Source: a bacterium (lineage in GTDB: Bacteria > UBA9089 > CG2-30-40-21 > SBAY01). From it: a stretch of 8,381 bases of DNA. This document shows positions 1 through 6,526 of this stretch, piece by piece. The stretch is taken from NCBI GenBank assembly GCA_030018635.1, contig JASEHU010000080.1, positions 1 through 8,381 on the forward strand, in the 5' to 3' direction. Position 1 is the first letter of the stretch; each line of letters starts with the position of its first letter. The notes below the pieces were generated by a model. That model was not told the DNA's origin, ran no database searches, and saw only the letters and a program-made list of their open reading frames with translations. The translations under genes and the position numbers were made by a program.

Positions 1-67
1 AATCTTCTTGCTACCCTCTTTCTACCCTCCAAAATTTAATTGTTGCGTTTGCTCATATATTAGTGAA

Positions 68-93
68 CCTTTGTGTCTTCGTGCCTTTGTGGC
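68..93. repeat. Internally repeated CCTTTGTG motif in the left intergenic region
   Basis: The octamer CCTTTGTG occurs at 68-75 and again at 84-91, separated by TCTTCGTG. I recall very similar 'tttgtgtcttcgtgcctttgtgg' phrases scattered between genes in assemblies of uncultured bacteria, but I cannot check that here. An 85-codon open frame runs across the motif (8-265). It has no ribosome binding site at its start, contains low-complexity intergenic sequence and overlaps the promoter, so I treat 1-274 as non-coding. Confidence 0.35.
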
Positions 94-154
94 AGAAATT
101 GAAGGCATCATGATATTACCCACAAATTTTACAGTACCCACCTTAAAAAACTAC

Positions 155-183
155 TTGCTTTTTATGAAAATATTTGATATAAT
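155..183 (+). promoter_or_regulatory. Sigma70-type promoter for the transketolase N-subunit gene
   Basis: A -35 box TTGCTT (155-160) sits 17 bases before a perfect -10 box TATAAT (178-183). The -10 is preceded by TG at 175-176, giving an extended -10. Transcription would begin near 190, leaving a leader of about 85 bases before the ATG at 275. No other promoter-like pair of this quality is present in the first 274 bases. Confidence 0.65.
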
Positions 184-274
184 AGAAAAAGGTTATGGGA
201 AGATTACTTGTGTCATAAAAGAAAAAGGCATATTTGGTGATTTAAAAATTTTTAAAAAGGAGTAAAAAGGGTAA

Positions 275-1102
275 ATGGTAGAATTTAATGATAAGGATAT
301 TGAAAAATTAGAGACAAAGGCGAAGGATGTCCGACGGTGGATAATAAAGATGTTGGCCGAGGCTGGTTCCGGACATCCCGGTGGGTCTTTATCATCTACA
401 GATATAATTACCGCCTTATATTTTAAGATTATGAATCACAAGCCTGATGACCCAAAATGGCCTGACCGTGATAGGTTTGTTCTTTCTAAAGGGCATTGTT
501 GTCCGGCGTTATATGCAGTCCTGTCGTTATCCGGCTATTTCCCAACATACGAATTAATGCGACTTCGCAAGATAGATAGCCCCCTTCAAGGACATACGGA
601 TATGCTTTCTACACCAGGGGTAGAAATATCCGCCGGGTCACTTGGACAAGGACTATCCGTAGCCGGGGGGATGGCTTTGGCTGGTAAACTTAATCATAAG
701 GATTATAGGGTGTATGTGGTTTTTGGGGATGGAGAAAGTCAGGAAGGACAGGTCTGGGAGGCGGCTATGGCGTGCCCTCATTATAAATTAGATAACCTGT
801 GTGCCTTCCTGGACCATAACAAACTCCAGATTGATGGTCCTGTATCTGAGGTAATGAATATTGCACCGGTGACAGATAAATTCAAGGCATTTGGTTGGCA
901 TACCATTGAGATCGATGGACATGATATGAGACAGATAATCCAGGCAGTAAATGAGGCTAAAAATACATTTGGGCAACCAACTATGGTCATCGCTCATACG
1001 ATTAAAGGTAAGGGAGTATCCTTTATGGAGGGGAAGGTAGGCTGGCATGGGGTAGCACCAACTAAAGAAAAGGCAGAAAAGGCACTTTTAGAATTAGGAT
1101 AA
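275..1102 (+). CDS. Transketolase, N-terminal (thiamine diphosphate-binding) subunit
   Basis: This is the first half of a two-subunit transketolase, which moves two-carbon ketol units between sugar phosphates in the non-oxidative pentose phosphate pathway, in the cytoplasm. At 275 residues it has the usual length of the split N-subunit. Visible motifs are GHPGG (33-37), DRDRFVLSKGH (64-74), GSLGQGLSVAGG (121-132) and the thiamine diphosphate/Mg signature GDGESQEGQ starting at residue 151, with its Asn at 182 (HNKLQIDGP). A C-terminal HTIKGKG segment (241-247) is also typical. The ATG at 275 is preceded by AAGGAG (257-262) and a nearer AAGGG (267-271). The pyrimidine-binding half needed for activity is encoded 2.9 kb downstream, although the two genes are normally adjacent. 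Gene symbols for split transketolases vary, so none is assigned. Confidence 0.96.
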   Translation: MVEFNDKDIEKLETKAKDVRRWIIKMLAEAGSGHPGGSLSSTDIITALYFKIMNHKPDDPKWPDRDRFVLSKGHCCPALYAVLSLSGYFPTYELMRLRKIDSPLQGHTDMLSTPGVEISAGSLGQGLSVAGGMALAGKLNHKDYRVYVVFGDGESQEGQVWEAAMACPHYKLDNLCAFLDHNKLQIDGPVSEVMNIAPVTDKFKAFGWHTIEIDGHDMRQIIQAVNEAKNTFGQPTMVIAHTIKGKGVSFMEGKVGWHGVAPTKEKAEKALLELG

Positions 1103-1118
1103 CATATAGGATAACATA
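1095..1118 (+). repeat. Perfect 12-bp tandem duplication over the stop codon
   Basis: TAGGATAACATA occurs twice head to tail, at 1095-1106 and 1107-1118. The first copy contains the last codons and the TAA stop (1100-1102) of the transketolase N-subunit gene. It could be replication slippage or a scar beside the inserted DNA that follows. The sequence alone does not separate these. Confidence 0.7.
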
Positions 1119-1123
1119 GTTTA

Positions 1124-1231
1124 GGTAATGCCTCAGAAATAGGGTTTAGGGTTCAAGGAATAAGGAGTAGGAAACAAAGGATTTTACTTTTTAACCTTGA
1201 ACCTTTTACAACGGATAACTGAGGGATTACC
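1124..1231. repeat. Nested inverted repeat (about 108 bp) after transketolase N-subunit
   Basis: Outer arms GGTAATGCCTCAG (1124-1136) and CTGAGGGATTACC (1219-1231) are complementary at 12 of 13 positions. Inner arms GGTTCAAGG (1150-1158) and CCTTGAACC (1195-1203) are perfectly complementary. The DNA between is low-complexity and without a credible gene. The unit looks like a small palindromic intergenic repeat or MITE-like element. It lacks a U-run after the outer stem, so it is not a textbook terminator. Copy number elsewhere in the genome is unknown. Confidence 0.6.
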
Positions 1232-1249
1232 AGTTTAGCAAGATTTTTC

Positions 1250-1278
1250 TTGACATAGTCTAATATTTGTGGTAAAAT
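1250..1278 (+). promoter_or_regulatory. Strong sigma70-type promoter of the inserted three-gene cassette
   Basis: A consensus -35 box TTGACA (1250-1255) is followed after exactly 17 bases by TAAAAT (1273-1278), one mismatch from the -10 consensus. A T-rich stretch lies just upstream. It is on the coding strand of the cassette and 230 bases from the first start codon, so the cassette need not depend on the transketolase promoter. Because no clear terminator follows the cassette, it may also supply transcripts for the downstream transketolase C-subunit gene. Confidence 0.65.
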
Positions 1279-1511
1279 TACTTTCGTAACACCCCAAAAA
1301 ATAAATAATGTCCACAAGACCGACGGAGATTGAATCTTTGGTTGTCTCAAGAATAAGAGATGGCTACTTTTTGGATGAATAACGACAATAAGAGGGGGAA
1401 AAATCGCAATTGCTGTTAAATGTCTGTTTGGCTGTCAAAAGGCCAATGATAATTGGGGTTTTGATTACAGCGTATCAATATAATAAACATAGATAGAAGG
1501 AGGTATAAATT
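1279..1511 (+). other. Leader region of the cassette, with possible short ORF and second -10 box
   Basis: No full gene lies here. Three things can be seen. A 24-codon frame runs from ATG 1308 to TAA 1380-1382 but has no ribosome binding site, so it is only a candidate leader peptide. A short stem TTGGC/GCCAA (1428-1432 with 1442-1446) has a 9-base loop. A perfect TATAAT at 1479-1484 lacks a good -35 partner and could be a secondary promoter with a very short leader. The region ends in a strong ribosome binding site, AAGGAGGT (1497-1504), seven bases before the ATG at 1512. Confidence 0.35.
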
Positions 1512-1964
1512 ATGTCATCTACAACATTGTCACCCAAACAAGGACTCAGGGTTCTTGATCCTGACCTTCCATTTTTGGCGGCGGAAGTCGCAATTGACGT
1601 CGATAATCTATTGGCAGGAACATCGGAAGATCAAACAGCAATGCGGTGTTTGGCTGATAAGTTGTTGCAGTCCACCGAACTGGACTCTGATAGCGGTACT
1701 ACACGTTCACAGATGGATCTGGCTACTCGCACAGTCTTAGGTGAAGCCGTTTCTGAGACCGTGAAAAAAGAGTCTCTGAAAAAGATTGAGGATTTGCTTG
1801 CCAAAGCAAATCAGATAGCAAAAGTATTGGTGAGTGACAATCCCCAAAACAATCGTGAGGGACTTGAGCAAGCACGGAACTTCTGCGTGGCACTATCTCG
1901 ATCTGCTGCCGCCTACAGCGAATCAATTCGCGACTTGCGCCCGTCTCATCCATTTCGGAGGTAA
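1512..1964 (+). CDS. Unknown 150-residue helical protein, first gene of the cassette
   Basis: I do not recognise a family. The protein is 150 residues, soluble, with no signal peptide or membrane segment and no cysteine or histidine cluster. It looks largely alpha-helical, with a charged stretch at about 68-106 (KKESLKKIEDLLAKANQIAK in its centre) that could form a coiled coil. A second helix is likely at about 116-141. The reading frame is secure: a perfect AAGGAGGT site lies seven bases upstream, and the stop codon is woven into the ribosome binding site (GGAGGT, 1957-1962) of the next gene. That implies translational coupling with the metallopeptidase. Possible roles are a partner, inhibitor or substrate of the peptidase, but this is inference from position only. 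Confidence 0.75.
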   Translation: MSSTTLSPKQGLRVLDPDLPFLAAEVAIDVDNLLAGTSEDQTAMRCLADKLLQSTELDSDSGTTRSQMDLATRTVLGEAVSETVKKESLKKIEDLLAKANQIAKVLVSDNPQNNREGLEQARNFCVALSRSAAAYSESIRDLRPSHPFRR

Positions 1965-1966
1965 AG

Positions 1967-3214
1967 ATGTCAATATTAGAAGATGCCCTGGCCCGGGTTG
2001 CCGCCGTTCTCCATGAGATTAACCATCTAAAGCAATCTGAATTCCCTTACGTACATCCGCGCAGCACCTTGAACTTACTGGAGGAAAGATTCACACGGCA
2101 TCAGTCCGTGCTGGAAAAGGCATCAGCAAATACCCAAATCGCGGTACTCCACAATGCATGCAGGGATTCTCTCCGCGAAATATCTGTCTATCTTCCCATT
2201 CTTGGTTTTGTCCTCCGCGCAACTAATGTTCGCAATGCCTTTGAGGTATACGGTCCTCTACAGCGGCTTGCTCACATATTATTGGGAGCAGACACAAAGT
2301 TAATCGTATCTTCGGAATGGGAGTTCTCTCCATTTGTCTACCGTGCCATAACCGGATTGCGCGAATTTGTTCTTATCGGCTTACCTGCCCCAGAATCCTC
2401 CAATCCGCTGTTACTCCCACTTGCGGGGCATGAGTTGGGACATTTTATCTGGAATCACGAAAGCTTCTCGTCGAAGTACGAGAAACAGATTGAGAAAGGT
2501 ATATTGAAGGAGTTGATAGACAACCGGTGGAGCGAGTATTCGTCTCTCTATCCGCAACATAGTAAAAAGGATGTAGAGGATGTTGGACACTTATTTACTT
2601 CAAGGACTTGGCGCCCGGCTTACACATGGGCACTGTTTCAGATAGAGGAGATGTTCTGCGACTTCTTTGGATTACGCCTCTTTGCTGAATCATTTTTGTA
2701 TGCTTTTGCCTATTTACTGTCCCCAGGAAGATCAGGAGAGCGCTCGTTGCGTTACCCCGATATTAAGCATCGCGTCTCGTATCTTGTGCAGGCGGCACAG
2801 GAAATGGAAATTGATGTTCCAGAGGACTATGAGTTATCCTTCGGAGAGGAAAGTGAACCCGCCGAACCGACAACGGCGTTGCTCGTCTCACTTGCTGATG
2901 TGGTGTCTACCTCCCTTGCGAAGGAGTTGATCGAACTGGCAAGGGATTTCGCGAACAAAAAGGACGCACCCAAGAAGGACCCCGACAAGGTAGAGGAAAT
3001 TAGCAAATCGTTTGGCAAATTGGTTGTTCCAATCAGAAAGTCGGCCTCACTTGTAGATATAGTGAATTCAGGTTGGAAATGTAACATGGATGAGCATCTT
3101 TGGGAGAATGTTCCTCAGATCAAGTCAGGGAATAGATACCGTGTTCTACGGGATATTATGCTTAAGAGCATGGAGATTACTGAAATCTACGAGCGTTTAG
3201 GGAAAATATCATGA
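1967..3214 (+). CDS. Putative HExxH zinc metallopeptidase, second gene of the cassette
   Basis: The 415-residue product carries a clear zinc-peptidase signature, GHELGH (154-159), in which His155 and His159 would bind zinc and Glu156 would be the catalytic base. About 70 residues on comes IEEMFCDFFGLRLF (226-239). Glu227 or Glu228 is the likely third ligand of a gluzincin, followed by the common Asp at 232. A YPDIKHR segment (263-269) sits where M48-like and related families carry an HP...R motif. No signal peptide or membrane helix is evident, so a cytoplasmic enzyme is likely. The N-terminal 110 residues are helical and unassigned. The region after about 285 is acidic, then lysine-rich (331-341). 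The gene starts two bases after its upstream neighbour stops and overlaps the downstream gene by four bases. The target protein cannot be read from the sequence. The metallopeptidase fold assignment is firm; the family name is not. Confidence 0.8.
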   Translation: MSILEDALARVAAVLHEINHLKQSEFPYVHPRSTLNLLEERFTRHQSVLEKASANTQIAVLHNACRDSLREISVYLPILGFVLRATNVRNAFEVYGPLQRLAHILLGADTKLIVSSEWEFSPFVYRAITGLREFVLIGLPAPESSNPLLLPLAGHELGHFIWNHESFSSKYEKQIEKGILKELIDNRWSEYSSLYPQHSKKDVEDVGHLFTSRTWRPAYTWALFQIEEMFCDFFGLRLFAESFLYAFAYLLSPGRSGERSLRYPDIKHRVSYLVQAAQEMEIDVPEDYELSFGEESEPAEPTTALLVSLADVVSTSLAKELIELARDFANKKDAPKKDPDKVEEISKSFGKLVVPIRKSASLVDIVNSGWKCNMDEHLWENVPQIKSGNRYRVLRDIMLKSMEITEIYERLGKIS

Positions 3215-3837
3215 TACTAAAAGCAGATCAAATAGCGAAAGAACTGGAGAATCCAACAGATATAGAGGATCCGCTAATCATCACTCCTCAAATAGATATT
3301 GAGGGTCTTAAGAAGTCCGGTGCCGCCTCTGTAGATATTCGGCTGGGTTGTTGGTTTCTTGGATATCGGCCCAGTCGTGCAGGGTTTTTCGATGTGTATG
3401 AAAAGAATTCGGATGTACCCAGTGAGGATAAATTGACGAAGTCCTACTATGTGGCGTTTGGCGAGAGGTTTGTTCTTCATCCCAGAGCTTTTGTCCTTGC
3501 GATCACCATGGAGTGGATTAGATTACCTGCCAATCTTGCTGCTTACATTATTGGTCGTTCGTCTTGGGGTCGCCATGGTCTGACCATTGCCACTGCAACG
3601 GGAGTTCATCCAGGATTCACCGGATGCTTGACTCTCGAATTATCAAACGTGGGCGAGATACCGATTACAATAACGCCTGGAACCTCGATTTGTCAGATGT
3701 TTATACATCAAGTTGCAATAGAAAAGCGAAACCTGAATCTCGTCGATAGTAGTTCGTTCATCGGGAGAAGGAAACCCACACTTGGAGTAATTGAACTGGA
3801 TTTTATAGCTGAAAAGTTAGCGGAATCTGATTTTTAA
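3211..3837 (+). CDS. dCTP deaminase/dUTPase-superfamily protein, third gene of the cassette
   Basis: The 208-residue product matches the trimeric dCTP deaminase (Dcd) fold, whose members deaminate dCTP to dUTP, sometimes with further hydrolysis to dUMP. SVDIRLG (40-46), GRSSWGRHG (115-123), PGFTGCLTLEL (134-144) and PITITPG (151-157) follow the Dcd order. Arg116, Ser117, Ser118 and Arg121 correspond to the E. coli triphosphate-binding RSSxxR, and Glu143 to the catalytic Glu138. Oddities: the loop after RSSWGR is one residue shorter than in E. coli, the usual Asp before PG is His133, the His-Arg pair is Thr130-Gly131, and the C-terminal lid sequence normally resembling KYQGQ is replaced by GRRKPTLG. 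Substrate may thus differ. The ATG overlaps the previous stop (ATGA). A housekeeping copy may exist elsewhere; here it travels with a metallopeptidase. Confidence 0.85.
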   Translation: MILKADQIAKELENPTDIEDPLIITPQIDIEGLKKSGAASVDIRLGCWFLGYRPSRAGFFDVYEKNSDVPSEDKLTKSYYVAFGERFVLHPRAFVLAITMEWIRLPANLAAYIIGRSSWGRHGLTIATATGVHPGFTGCLTLELSNVGEIPITITPGTSICQMFIHQVAIEKRNLNLVDSSSFIGRRKPTLGVIELDFIAEKLAESDF

Positions 3838-3982
3838 CAGATGTTTGACGAATATATAGAGAGTTAGATTCGATGAGGAGTATCGTCTATTAATGATATA
3901 GAGTGCAGCGGGAGACAACCACGGTCAAAGAACGCATTCCCTGCTACCGCTTTTATACTAAAATTTAACAAGGAGAGATATT
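3838..3982 (+). other. Spacer between cassette and transketolase C-subunit gene
   Basis: No gene and no convincing terminator is present in these 145 bases. A loose stem (GCAG near 3904-3908 with CTGC near 3941-3944, plus AGCGG with CCGCTTTT) is imperfect and has a long loop. A TATACT box (3954-3959) lacks a -35 partner. The ribosome binding site AAGGAGAG (3970-3977) belongs to the next gene. Read-through from the cassette promoter is therefore the simplest way to express the transketolase C-subunit. Confidence 0.4.
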
Positions 3983-4912
3983 ATGGCTGAATTAATGGTG
4001 ACAAGGGACGCCTATGGTAAAACACTGGTAAAATTAGGCCAGGAAAATCAGGAGATAATAGTTTTGGATGCCGACTGTTCGTCTTCTACGAGAACATCTG
4101 TGTTTCGTGAGGCATTTCCGGATAGATTTATTAATTTTGGGGTAGCTGAGGCAAATATGATAGGTTTTGCCGCAGGATTGGCTACCTGTGGAAAGATAGT
4201 TTTTGCCTCTACCTTCGCCGTATTTGGTTCTTCAAGGGTTTTTGACCAGGTGAGAACCTCTATTGCCTGGCCAAAACTTAATGTCAAGATTGTCGTTACC
4301 CATGCCGGTATTTCTGTAGGAGAGGATGGCGCCTCTCATCAGGCAATTGAGGATATTGCCTTAATGCGCAGTTTGGCTAATATGACCGTAATAGTTCCGG
4401 CCGATGGGATAGAGACCGAAAAGGCGATTATTGCCTGCACAAAGGTTCCAGGACCATTTTATATTCGATTGGGCCGGGCAAAATTCCCTATTGTCTTTTC
4501 CAATGATTATGAATTTAAGATTGGACAGGGAATTATTCTCAGGGATGGGAAAGATGCTACTATCATTGCCATAGGATTGATGGTCTTTGAGGCTTTACAG
4601 GCGGCTGATGAACTAAAGAAAGAAGGCATTACGGTCAGGGTTATTAATATGAGCACTATCAAACCAATCGATAAAGAGCTCATTATTCAGGCGGCACAGG
4701 ATACTAGAGCAATTGTTACCTGTGAAGAGCACTCAATCATAGGTGGATTAGGAAGTGCTGTGGCAGAGGTGTTAGTCGAAAATTGCCCTGTGCCAATGAA
4801 AAGAATCGGTGTCCCTGACAGATTTGGTTTTTCCGCCACACCGGATGAATTATTAGAACGATTTGGAATGAAATCAACCCATATCGTCAAGGCAGTTAAG
4901 GAGATTTTATAG
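3983..4912 (+). CDS. Transketolase, C-terminal (pyrimidine-binding) subunit
   Basis: This is the second half of the two-subunit transketolase. Its 309 residues hold the pyrimidine-binding domain (about 1-165) and the transketolase C-terminal domain (about 180-309). The conserved segment NFGVAEANMIGFAAGLA (51-67) includes Glu56, the residue that in this family activates the thiamine ring. VVTHAGISVGEDGASHQ (104-120) carries the expected His107 and His119, followed by IEDIALMRS. The segment IGLMVFEALQAADELKKEGI (197-216) and the motif EEHSIIGGLG (248-257) are also typical of the family. ATG 3983 has a good AAGGAGAG site. It must pair with the product of the gene at 275-1102, from which it is separated by the three-gene cassette. 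It has no strong promoter of its own. Confidence 0.96.
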   Translation: MAELMVTRDAYGKTLVKLGQENQEIIVLDADCSSSTRTSVFREAFPDRFINFGVAEANMIGFAAGLATCGKIVFASTFAVFGSSRVFDQVRTSIAWPKLNVKIVVTHAGISVGEDGASHQAIEDIALMRSLANMTVIVPADGIETEKAIIACTKVPGPFYIRLGRAKFPIVFSNDYEFKIGQGIILRDGKDATIIAIGLMVFEALQAADELKKEGITVRVINMSTIKPIDKELIIQAAQDTRAIVTCEEHSIIGGLGSAVAEVLVENCPVPMKRIGVPDRFGFSATPDELLERFGMKSTHIVKAVKEIL

Positions 4913-4951
4913 GACTTATCGGACATCTATGACCTATAAGTCCTATAAAAT
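4904..4951. repeat. Perfect inverted repeat over the transketolase C-subunit stop codon
   Basis: Arms ATTTTATAGGACTTAT (4904-4919) and ATAAGTCCTATAAAAT (4936-4951) are perfectly complementary over 16 bases with a 16-base loop. The left arm contains the TAG stop (4910-4912), and the right arm ends just before the ribosome binding site of ftsE. In RNA it would form a long AT-rich hairpin between the two genes. The right arm includes a run of four A on the coding strand rather than T, so it is a weak terminator at best. A dispersed palindromic repeat or an mRNA-stability hairpin is as likely. Confidence 0.75.
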
Positions 4952-4967
4952 AATCAGGGAAGCAAAA

Positions 4968-5621
4968 ATGATAGAATTCCGTTACCTAACTAAGACTTAT
5001 GACCGGGGAATACGGGCATTAAACAATATTACCCTGAAAATCGAACGAGGGGAATTTGTCTTTTTGGTTGGTCTTTCAGGGGCAGGTAAAACTACATTCT
5101 TACGAATGATCTATGCTGATGAACGACCAACTTCAGGATTTGTCTATGTATCAAGTAAAGATGTTGGTAATATACCTAATCGAAATATCCCCTACTTGCG
5201 AAGACAAATTGGCATAGTCTTTCAGGATTTTAAGTTGTTATATTCAAAAACCGTCTTTGAAAATGTGGCTTTTGCCTTAAGAGTCATTGGCACAAAAGAG
5301 GCAGAGGTTTATAAAAGAACGATTAAAGCCTTAAATATTGTTGAATTGACCCAAAAAAAATCCTGCTTCCCCCATGAATTATCCGGCGGAGAACAACAAC
5401 GGGTAGCCATAGCCCGGGCAATAATAAATGACCCTCCTATCCTTTTGTCCGATGAACCTACAGGAAATTTAGATGCCCAACTGACTAATGGAATTATAAA
5501 CCTTTTCCTCAATGCCAATGAACAAGGCACAACCGTAATCATTGCTACGCATGACCTCGAATTAGCCAGAAGATACGGAGGAAGGGTAATTCATATTGCC
5601 AATGGGGAGATTATCCAATGA
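4968..5621 (+). CDS. ftsE: Cell division ATP-binding protein FtsE
   Basis: FtsE is the cytoplasmic ATPase of the FtsEX complex, which sits at the divisome and controls peptidoglycan hydrolysis at the septum. The 217 residues contain Walker A GLSGAGKT (35-42), Q-loop Gln86 in VFQDFKLL, the ABC signature LSGGEQQR (138-145), Walker B ILLSDEPTG (Asp162, Glu163) and the H-loop His195. The opening MIEFRYLTKTYDRG is a typical FtsE start. I chose ATG 4968 because AGGGA (4956-4960) lies seven bases upstream. The in-frame ATG at 4929 would add 13 residues encoded by the inverted repeat. The stop overlaps the ftsX start by four bases (ATGA). E. coli FtsE is about 222 residues, so the length fits. Confidence 0.95.
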   Translation: MIEFRYLTKTYDRGIRALNNITLKIERGEFVFLVGLSGAGKTTFLRMIYADERPTSGFVYVSSKDVGNIPNRNIPYLRRQIGIVFQDFKLLYSKTVFENVAFALRVIGTKEAEVYKRTIKALNIVELTQKKSCFPHELSGGEQQRVAIARAIINDPPILLSDEPTGNLDAQLTNGIINLFLNANEQGTTVIIATHDLELARRYGGRVIHIANGEIIQ

Positions 5622-6520
5622 GGTTTCAGACAACTAAATATTTTATTAAAGAGGCTTGTATAAATTTTAAACGGGCAGGTGTAATGAGTTATGCCAGTAT
5701 TGGCATAATTACGGTTACCCTATTTGTTTTAAGCCTGTTTTTGCTCTTTACGACTAATCTAAAAGGCGTGGCTGACCTGTTAGTTAAAAGAACTTCCGTC
5801 CTCGTTTATTTAAAGGATAAAATACCACAACAACAAATCATTGAATTCGAGAAAACAATAAGTGAGATGGAGCAGGTTAGTGAGGTGGTTTATATCTCAA
5901 AGCAGGATGCCTTGAAAAAATTTAAAGAAAACTTGGGAGAAAACAAGGATATATTAGATAATCTGCCTTCTAACCCATTACCTAATTATTTAGAGGTTAA
6001 GGTAAAAAGAAGTAATTTTGTCTGGGATGAGTTAAAAAAGATATCTGAAGAGATAGAAAAATCTGAATTGGTCACGGAGGTTGATTATGGCCAGAGGGTG
6101 GTTAATATACTTGATAAGATTACTTATGGATTAATGATAATAATTGTAGGGATAACCATTGTCTTAGGATTGGTTACTTTAATCATCATCTCCAATACCA
6201 TTGGCTTAGGACTTTTTGCCAGAGAAGAAGAAATAGCGATTATGAAATTAGTTGGTGCAACTAACTGGTTTATTCGTTGCCCGGCATTAATAGAAGGCTT
6301 ATTACAAGGGATAATAAGTGGAGGAATGGCTATCGGTTTATTATGGTTACTCTATAAATTTATTGTCGTTAAATTAAGCACGGCTGATGCCTTGTTTCAA
6401 CTTATACCCATTAAATTTATCCCCTTAGAATTTATTTGTGGCATACTTTTAGCCAGTGCCTTGTCAGGATGTCTGGGAAGCTTTCTATCACTACATTATT
6501 TCTTGAAGCCTAAAAAGTAA
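5618..6520 (+). CDS. ftsX: Cell division permease-like protein FtsX
   Basis: FtsX is the membrane partner of FtsE. It does not transport, but passes ATPase-driven conformational change to a murein hydrolase activator outside the inner membrane. Its 300 residues show four membrane segments at about 25-47, 170-195, 222-250 and 270-295. A large extracytoplasmic domain lies between the first two (about 48-168), where the EnvC-type activator is expected to dock. The cytoplasmic loop AREEEIAIMKLVGAT (201-215) is the conserved FtsX coupling segment. It overlaps ftsE by four bases and is followed by an EnvC-like gene, the arrangement expected for a functional FtsEX-EnvC unit. Confidence 0.95.
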   Translation: MRFQTTKYFIKEACINFKRAGVMSYASIGIITVTLFVLSLFLLFTTNLKGVADLLVKRTSVLVYLKDKIPQQQIIEFEKTISEMEQVSEVVYISKQDALKKFKENLGENKDILDNLPSNPLPNYLEVKVKRSNFVWDELKKISEEIEKSELVTEVDYGQRVVNILDKITYGLMIIIVGITIVLGLVTLIIISNTIGLGLFAREEEIAIMKLVGATNWFIRCPALIEGLLQGIISGGMAIGLLWLLYKFIVVKLSTADALFQLIPIKFIPLEFICGILLASALSGCLGSFLSLHYFLKPKK

Positions 6521-6526
6521 GGTAGA

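Noticed and set aside
8..265. 85-codon open frame before the transketolase gene
   Set aside because: It has no ribosome binding site, crosses an intergenic repeat-like motif and overlaps the extended -10 promoter. The last 33 codons from ATG 164 look more protein-like but begin inside the promoter.
781..1048. Two minus-strand frames inside the transketolase N-subunit gene
   Set aside because: They are antisense shadows of a well-supported gene, without family features.
1153..1350. 65-codon minus-strand frame
   Set aside because: It lies over the nested inverted repeat and the cassette promoter, with no ribosome binding site or recognisable motif.
3838..3982. Possible terminator or promoter in the spacer before the transketolase C-subunit gene
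   Set aside because: The stem is imperfect with a loop of more than 30 bases, and the TATACT box has no -35 partner.
1103..3982. Base composition as proof of horizontal transfer of the cassette
   Set aside because: Hand counts of a few 60-base lines gave about 50% GC in the peptidase gene and 47-50% in the transketolase C-subunit gene. The contrast is clear only against ftsX (about 28-35%), so composition does not decide the question.
4929..4967. Upstream ATG giving FtsE 13 extra residues
   Set aside because: The extra codons come from the inverted repeat, and the ATG at 4968 has a proper ribosome binding site and matches typical FtsE starts.
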